From contig JASJOS010000005.1 in the NCBI GenBank assembly GCA_030068525.1, positions 186,001 through 250,000 of the forward strand: a DNA stretch of 64,000 nt. The letters are read 5' to 3'. Source of the DNA: Xanthocytophaga flava (GTDB lineage: Bacteria; Bacteroidota; Bacteroidia; Cytophagales; 172606-1). Shown here one piece after another: positions 59,716 through 64,000 of the stretch. Each line of letters opens with the position of its first letter. The first letter of the stretch is position 1. The notes beneath the pieces are model-generated. The model was not told where the DNA came from, ran no database searches, and saw only the letters and a program-made list of their open reading frames with translations. The translations under genes were made by a program, and so were the position numbers.

Positions 59716-60501
59716 CTACATATAATTGAGGTCATTATTGGGCTTCAGTTTTATAATATGCAATGCATTGAATAAAAGTATAAATGGATAAGCGGGATCA
59801 AACTCATGCCATTTAATACCAAAGTTAGCACGCCCTCCAAATTTGTGGTGGTTGTTATGATAACTTTCACCAAACATCAGAAAGTCAAGAGGTAACAAAT
59901 TCTTAGCGGTATCATTTACTTTAAAATTCACGTAGCCAAACTTGTGAGCAAACCAGTTAATAATTGCACCATGTACAGGTCCCATCAGGTAATGGATTGG
60001 TAACAAAAGAAACATCCACCAGTGTGTGGCAAAATGTATATAAAACAACGTATAAAGGGTTCCCCAAGCAATGCGGCTAATCCAACGATCTCCCAGCCAT
60101 TCCAGAAACTTCCAATTAGGAACATTTTTAGTGAACTTAGGATCTATATTGGCTTTTCCTGTAAGGATATCATTGTAAATATTTTTTGTCTTCCACATCA
60201 TATCAAACAAATTATCGGAATACTGAGGTGAATGAGGATCTTTTTCCGTATCTGCATAGGCATGATGAAGACGATGCATTACACCATAGGTATAAGGGCT
60301 CAAAAAAGAAGATCCCTGCGAGATCCAGGTAAGAACATAAAACGTTCGCTCCCAGAACTTGTTCATGGTAAACATCTGATGGGCGGCATACCGATGTAAA
60401 AAGAAAGTCTGAAAGAATAGAGATAGGTACCAGTGGGCAATAAAGAAAATTAAAATTTCCATGAATAGGTAGATGAAAAGATCCGGATAATAATACGCCA
60501 T
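59716..60501 (-). CDS. Acyl-CoA desaturase (delta-9 type)
   Basis: A 261-residue protein from ATG 60501 (MAYYYPDLFI); a TTG 36 bp upstream would add 12 residues. It has membrane segments (~8-30, ~160-190) and the three histidine boxes of membrane desaturases: HRYAAH, HRLHHAYADTEKDPHSP and HNNHHKFGG. The E-K-D-P-H-S segment and HNNHH are typical of acyl-CoA delta-9 desaturases. It introduces a double bond into fatty acyl chains and so tunes membrane fluidity. The N-terminal region is short for the family, but all active-site boxes are present. Confidence 0.87.
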   Translation of the reverse strand: MAYYYPDLFIYLFMEILIFFIAHWYLSLFFQTFFLHRYAAHQMFTMNKFWERTFYVLTWISQGSSFLSPYTYGVMHRLHHAYADTEKDPHSPQYSDNLFDMMWKTKNIYNDILTGKANIDPKFTKNVPNWKFLEWLGDRWISRIAWGTLYTLFYIHFATHWWMFLLLPIHYLMGPVHGAIINWFAHKFGYVNFKVNDTAKNLLPLDFLMFGESYHNNHHKFGGRANFGIKWHEFDPAYPFILLFNALHIIKLKPNNDLNYM

Positions 60502-60590
60502 AAAAGTAGAGTCTGCCTTCTGAAGAGATAATGACAAATATCATTATCCAAAAAGATCATTCGCATCAAATATCTGTTTGTAAATCCATC

Positions 60591-60632
60591 AAAAAAAAGA
60601 AGAGGGTAACTGTTTTCACAATTACCCTCTTT
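60591..60632 (-). terminator. Terminator after the DEGS-like desaturase
   Basis: AAGAGGGTAA and TTACCCTCTT are perfect arms around a 12-nt loop; on the minus strand a TCTTTTTTTT run follows. Confidence 0.88.
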
Positions 60633-60667
60633 TACAGCTTTACAGTATTACCCTTAAATCACCTGTT

Positions 60668-61690
60668 TTAATACTTTTGTAGTTGCTCCTCCGCTGATAT
60701 TACCTGTAGGTCTGGTGTAGAATTATCGTTCAATTTAACCTTACCTCTTTCTTTACGCACGATTCGGGAAAATAAACTAACCTCCTGACTAAAAAGAAAT
60801 GTAAAAAACAATTTAGTAAAAGAAGTATGATACTTTAAATTATCATAAAACTCGGGGGCGATAGATTTCAATTTAGGCAAGTTATTCCAAGGAATAGAAG
60901 GCATATCGTGGTGTTCGTTGTGATAGCCTACATTCATATTCACTGTATTTAAAACACCATAGTAGCTATAAGTCTCCTGATTCTTATCTAATACCAGATA
61001 GTGTTCCTGAATCCAGCGTGCACCTAGTGGATGCAATCCTACTGAGAATAGAAAACTAGCTCCCAGATATCCCAATGCAGGCCACCCCCAGAAGTATACA
61101 ATCAAAACATCAAACAGAATCTGGAAAATAATGTTCATAGCTACATACTTGTCTACTGCTGCCAGTTCAATACAACGAAGTGTACGAATAGCCTGGAAAA
61201 CCGGGAAGAATAACAACCATATCATTTTTCCAATGAAATAATTATTAATCAGACGTGCTTCCCAATAATCTGGCAGATCCGCATCCAGTTCATGTACTCC
61301 CTGGAAAGCATGGTGCTTCAGATGGTAATTTTTAAATGAAATAGCTGTTGGAATCAATGATGGAAAGTTGGCAATAATACCCGCTGCCACATTAGCCCCA
61401 GGCTTTTTGAATATAAGATTATGTGCCGCTTCATGGATACAAACAAATAAGGTATGTACCGGAAATGCTCCAATCAACCAAGCTGCAGCAAGTATGATAT
61501 ACCAGGGCTGGTCTTTAAGCAGATAAGCCATTACCAGTTGAATTCCCACACATACCAGTATCCATACCATTGTTACTGGATTCTTCGAGATTAGCTTTTT
61601 TACTTCCGGATGCGACTTTAAAATTTGACGTGTACGAATACGATGAGGTTCTGTACCCGTTACATAAGTAAAATCTTTAGGAGAACTCAT
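60668..61690 (-). CDS. Sphingolipid delta-4 desaturase-like (DEGS-type) membrane protein
   Basis: A 340-residue di-iron membrane protein. Histidine boxes: HEAAH (86-90), HLKHH (123-127) and HNEHHDMPSIPWNNLP (from 257). The N-terminal block TEPHRIRTRQILKSHPEVKK and the segment ETYSYYGVLNTVNMNVGYHN closely resemble eukaryotic dihydroceramide delta-4 desaturases (DEGS/DES1), which share HRxRRxxILxxxP, ETYSYYGxLNxxxxNVGYHN and IPxxxLPxxxxIAxEFYDNL. Eukaryotic enzymes insert a C4-C5 double bond (or hydroxyl) in dihydroceramide. Bacteroidota make sphingolipids, so a sphingoid-base substrate is plausible here but is inference. It lies upstream of the acyl-CoA desaturase on the same strand, with its own terminator between. 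Confidence 0.85.
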   Translation of the reverse strand: MSSPKDFTYVTGTEPHRIRTRQILKSHPEVKKLISKNPVTMVWILVCVGIQLVMAYLLKDQPWYIILAAAWLIGAFPVHTLFVCIHEAAHNLIFKKPGANVAAGIIANFPSLIPTAISFKNYHLKHHAFQGVHELDADLPDYWEARLINNYFIGKMIWLLFFPVFQAIRTLRCIELAAVDKYVAMNIIFQILFDVLIVYFWGWPALGYLGASFLFSVGLHPLGARWIQEHYLVLDKNQETYSYYGVLNTVNMNVGYHNEHHDMPSIPWNNLPKLKSIAPEFYDNLKYHTSFTKLFFTFLFSQEVSLFSRIVRKERGKVKLNDNSTPDLQVISAEEQLQKY

Positions 61691-61863
61691 AAAATCAGTT
61701 ATAATATTTACAGATAATTCAAACTACAATAGACAATGACACAAGGCCAAAATTTTATGTCCTTTTTCAAAATTAATACAACATTATCTGTAAATTATCT
61801 TTTTGTCATCTTTTATTATGCAAATCTTTACAAGAAATAATTAACGAGGCAATTTCTTACTTT

Positions 61864-63441
61864 CTATTTTTTCACTGAATTTATATGAAACTCCTGAATT
61901 AATGGATTCTTTTCCGGGGTTAAGGTAAAGCTTACCTGAATATCAGCTTTCTCTCCTTCCATTATAAAAACACCTCGTAGTTGGTTTTCAGGAATTATCT
62001 CTCTTACCTTAATAATTTTACCTGTATTAGCGAACACCTCTGCACTTTGCGTTTTCAGAATCTCCAAAGGATTATCGGGAAAGAAATTTCCTGCAAAGAT
62101 CCCACTACTCAAAGCATTCTTCCAGTCAGGCAATAATTCAATGATTTCATTTTTTCGCTTCTTAAGAATAGAAGATACAGGTAATTTACGTGGTTTAAGT
62201 TCAGCCAATGTAATCAGAGAATCCAGCACCTGTATGTTAATAACACCAGTAGGCGCATAGGTCAGATTACTAAAACACACAACACCAATGCCATAGCCAT
62301 AATCCGGCAGAATAGACCAATTGCTGCCAAAGCCTGGCAATCCCCCACTATGACCTACAGACATACGGTTATCACAGTCTTTTGCCCAACGTAATCCAAA
62401 ATTATAGCCACTTACTGTTGGACACAAACGACCACCTGGATACTTATACTGTGCATTTAATATATTGATACGTCCCAGTTGATGCATTTCTCTAAGTGAG
62501 GCTCTTTTGATAATTCCATTGTCTGCCTCATCTCTGGGAGGCCAAGCTTGCAGATGCAAGGCCATGTATCGGCTAAAGTCCTCGATAGAGGTTAACATTC
62601 CTCCCATAGCTCCATAGGAACCATCGTGCAGTAGTGTTTCCTCTTGCCACTGGTCATTGAGACGTCGATAGCCATGCGCCAGTTGATCTGTTGGAACTTT
62701 AGTATATTCCCAATAGGTACCTGTCATACCAAGAGGCTTACAGATAGTTTCCATAATATATTGTTGATATGGTTTACCGGAAACTTTTGTCACAATATTA
62801 CCCAGCAAGGCAAATCCCAGATTACTGTATTCATATTGAAGTCCAGGTGCATTAGAGAAAGTTATACCACCTTCAATCAATTGAAGTAGTTCAGCATCTG
62901 TATCTGCCAGTTGTCGATCTCCCCATGGATTATCTTCTGGAAAACCAGCAGAATGAGTAAGCAAATGACGAATGGTAATAGGTGGAGAATCGTTGGTTAA
63001 GGTTTGTACTTTCTTAAACTGAGAGATATACTTTGAAACCGGGTCATCCAGATTAAGTTTACCTTCATCTCGAAGTTTGAGGATCGCCATTGCTGTAAAG
63101 CTTTTAGTCATTGAAGCAATCCGAAAAACAGATTTAGTATTTACAGCAGTTCTTTTCTCCAGATTGGTATAACCTGTATTGCCTGCATAGACCAGATTTC
63201 CATCAACTACCACACCAAATACAAAACCGGGAAAATTATTTTTTTCAGCATACCTCTTGTAAAGCTCTTCAATAGCAGGAATGGCTTTTTTAATCTTGGT
63301 TAGCCGATTGGTATCTTCAAAGTATGGAGGCTGATATGATTTTTGTGCATAGAGGTTCAAAGGAATTACCCCTATAAGCCATAAACAACAGTATATCTTA
63401 GAAGGGATAGAGGTTATCTGGTTTACAGTAGTTCTGTTCAT
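61864..63441 (-). CDS. Beta-lactamase-family serine hydrolase, secreted
   Basis: A 525-residue protein with a signal-like hydrophobic N-terminus (YCCLWLIGVIPLNLYAQ) ending at AQK. The serine beta-lactamase/PBP4*-type domain has SxxK in RIASMTKSFTAMAIL, YxN in YEYSNLGFALLG and the third motif as GHSGGLPGFGSNW. DSPPITIRHLLTHSAGFPED is the usual conserved segment before the active site. The C-terminal ~110 residues form a small beta-rich domain found in this group. Probable D-aminopeptidase, esterase or PBP-like hydrolase acting on the cell wall or small peptides; true beta-lactamase activity is not implied. Confidence 0.85.
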   Translation of the reverse strand: MNRTTVNQITSIPSKIYCCLWLIGVIPLNLYAQKSYQPPYFEDTNRLTKIKKAIPAIEELYKRYAEKNNFPGFVFGVVVDGNLVYAGNTGYTNLEKRTAVNTKSVFRIASMTKSFTAMAILKLRDEGKLNLDDPVSKYISQFKKVQTLTNDSPPITIRHLLTHSAGFPEDNPWGDRQLADTDAELLQLIEGGITFSNAPGLQYEYSNLGFALLGNIVTKVSGKPYQQYIMETICKPLGMTGTYWEYTKVPTDQLAHGYRRLNDQWQEETLLHDGSYGAMGGMLTSIEDFSRYMALHLQAWPPRDEADNGIIKRASLREMHQLGRINILNAQYKYPGGRLCPTVSGYNFGLRWAKDCDNRMSVGHSGGLPGFGSNWSILPDYGYGIGVVCFSNLTYAPTGVINIQVLDSLITLAELKPRKLPVSSILKKRKNEIIELLPDWKNALSSGIFAGNFFPDNPLEILKTQSAEVFANTGKIIKVREIIPENQLRGVFIMEGEKADIQVSFTLTPEKNPLIQEFHINSVKK

Positions 63442-63624
63442 ATTTCTATATGTTGGTTAGGTAGGAATGGATTTCTCAGGTTCACCAAAATACGGAAATC
63501 TTTTAAACTCTAGGTCACCAGCCTTTACTTATCATAGTAAAATTGGAAGATCTATCTATGCACTGATTATTTCTTCAGCTAACTTTATCAGGCAACATGC
63601 TTTTTCAATCTAAAAATTACAACA

Positions 63625-63999
63625 CTATCCCCTATCAATCAACATGTTAACCACTTTCCACACAGAATTTACATCTTCAAGGCTTCGAATGGGAGATAGT
63701 TTTAAGATATCTTTACGAAGGTAGTTAAGCTGTTTTATGTCTAGTTCAGAGATAGTCCCTTTCTGCCATATTAAAACACCTATGGCTGTTTTTAGTGTTG
63801 TTGCTTTAACTCTTATTGTGTGCATAGAATAGCGAGCGGGATGGATATGGATATACTGCCCAGTTCTTTCCCCAAATCGTAAGATCCATGAAGACCCATC
63901 ACTCAGGAAAACAGAACGGAATTGCTCCGGATGCAAAAATTCTTTAAAATCTACTTCAGATAAAAGATTGGCTCTTGTAAGCTGTGTAATTACTTCCTC
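63625..63999 (-). CDS. Hypothetical protein, C-terminal part
   Basis: The frame is open to the right edge, so its start lies outside the window. At least 124 residues are visible, ending LEDVNSVWKVVNMLIDRG. Internal segments (EFLHPEQFRSVFLSDGSSWI; RPARYSMHTIRVKATTLKTA-like stretch IHPARYSMHTIRVKATTLKT) are mixed alpha/beta. No family is recognised. It is separated from the serine hydrolase gene by 183 bp. Confidence 0.45.
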   Translation of the reverse strand, partial: EEVITQLTRANLLSEVDFKEFLHPEQFRSVFLSDGSSWILRFGERTGQYIHIHPARYSMHTIRVKATTLKTAIGVLIWQKGTISELDIKQLNYLRKDILKLSPIRSLEDVNSVWKVVNMLIDRG

Positions 64000-64000
64000 C

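Overview
The window is AT-rich DNA from a Bacteroidota chromosome, most likely a member of the Cytophagales (Cytophaga/Rhodocytophaga-like). The signs are a C-terminal type IX secretion sorting domain on a metalloprotease, TAnnTTTG-type -7 promoter boxes, LytTR/LytS signalling pairs, a type B ribosomal protein L31, the bacillithiol enzyme BshA, rhomboids with a DUF6576-like tail and PadR-linked FtsX-type permeases. The genus is an inference. I saw no rRNA, recognisable tRNA, CRISPR array or IS transposase.

Left edge (1-3 kb): the 3' end of a type I restriction HsdR-N-like (COG4748-like) gene, a secreted protein and two unrecognised genes. Region 3-17.6 kb is a phage-derived mobile island. Nearly all genes lie on the minus strand and read from a tyrosine integrase at 17642 leftwards: integrase, a translationally coupled 450-residue unknown, a MerR/excisionase-like HTH protein, a small protein, a P4/D5-type SF3 helicase-primase, a DUF6371 primase-like protein, a 56-residue protein, an unknown, a terminase small subunit, three small proteins, a tail assembly chaperone-like protein and a 936-residue tape measure protein. 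Large terminase, portal, capsid, tail tube, baseplate and lysis genes are absent. The genes present are intact, so a phage satellite is as plausible as a decayed prophage. Two oppositely oriented clusters of 9-bp iterons around the primase genes are a candidate origin, and a cluster of repeats and hairpins upstream of the integrase is a candidate attachment or regulatory region. The left border is unclear: 3-5.6 kb holds two unknown minus-strand genes, palindromic repeats, a truncated Tat leader and a membrane protein with two LysM-like repeats.

18.3-28.7 kb is accessory chromosome: an orphan four-helix-bundle sensor, a PadR regulator with an FtsX-type permease, a VOC protein with an AraC regulator, an SDR with a second AraC regulator, small unknowns, a DUF4291 protein and a Tat-exported TIM-barrel isomerase-like protein.

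29-53 kb is mostly housekeeping: PhoH; a secreted M43 protease; a VWA protein paired with a MoxR-like AAA+ ATPase; a fatty acid 2-hydroxylase-like protein; BshA; a SelW-like redox protein; a NagZ-type glycosidase fused to a beta-lactamase-like domain; MutL; two tandem rhomboids; an AlbA_2 protein; an M1 aminopeptidase; ribosomal protein L31; a nicotinamidase-like hydrolase; SmpB; an SGNH lipoprotein; and an M14 carboxypeptidase. 54-58.8 kb carries two paralogous LytS/LytTR two-component systems flanking a beta-propeller protein, sharing an 84-bp almost identical tract. The right end has two membrane desaturases, one very like eukaryotic dihydroceramide delta-4 desaturase, a beta-lactamase-family serine hydrolase and a partial gene. 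The DEGS-like desaturase and FA2H-like hydroxylase together suggest tailoring of bacterial sphingolipids.
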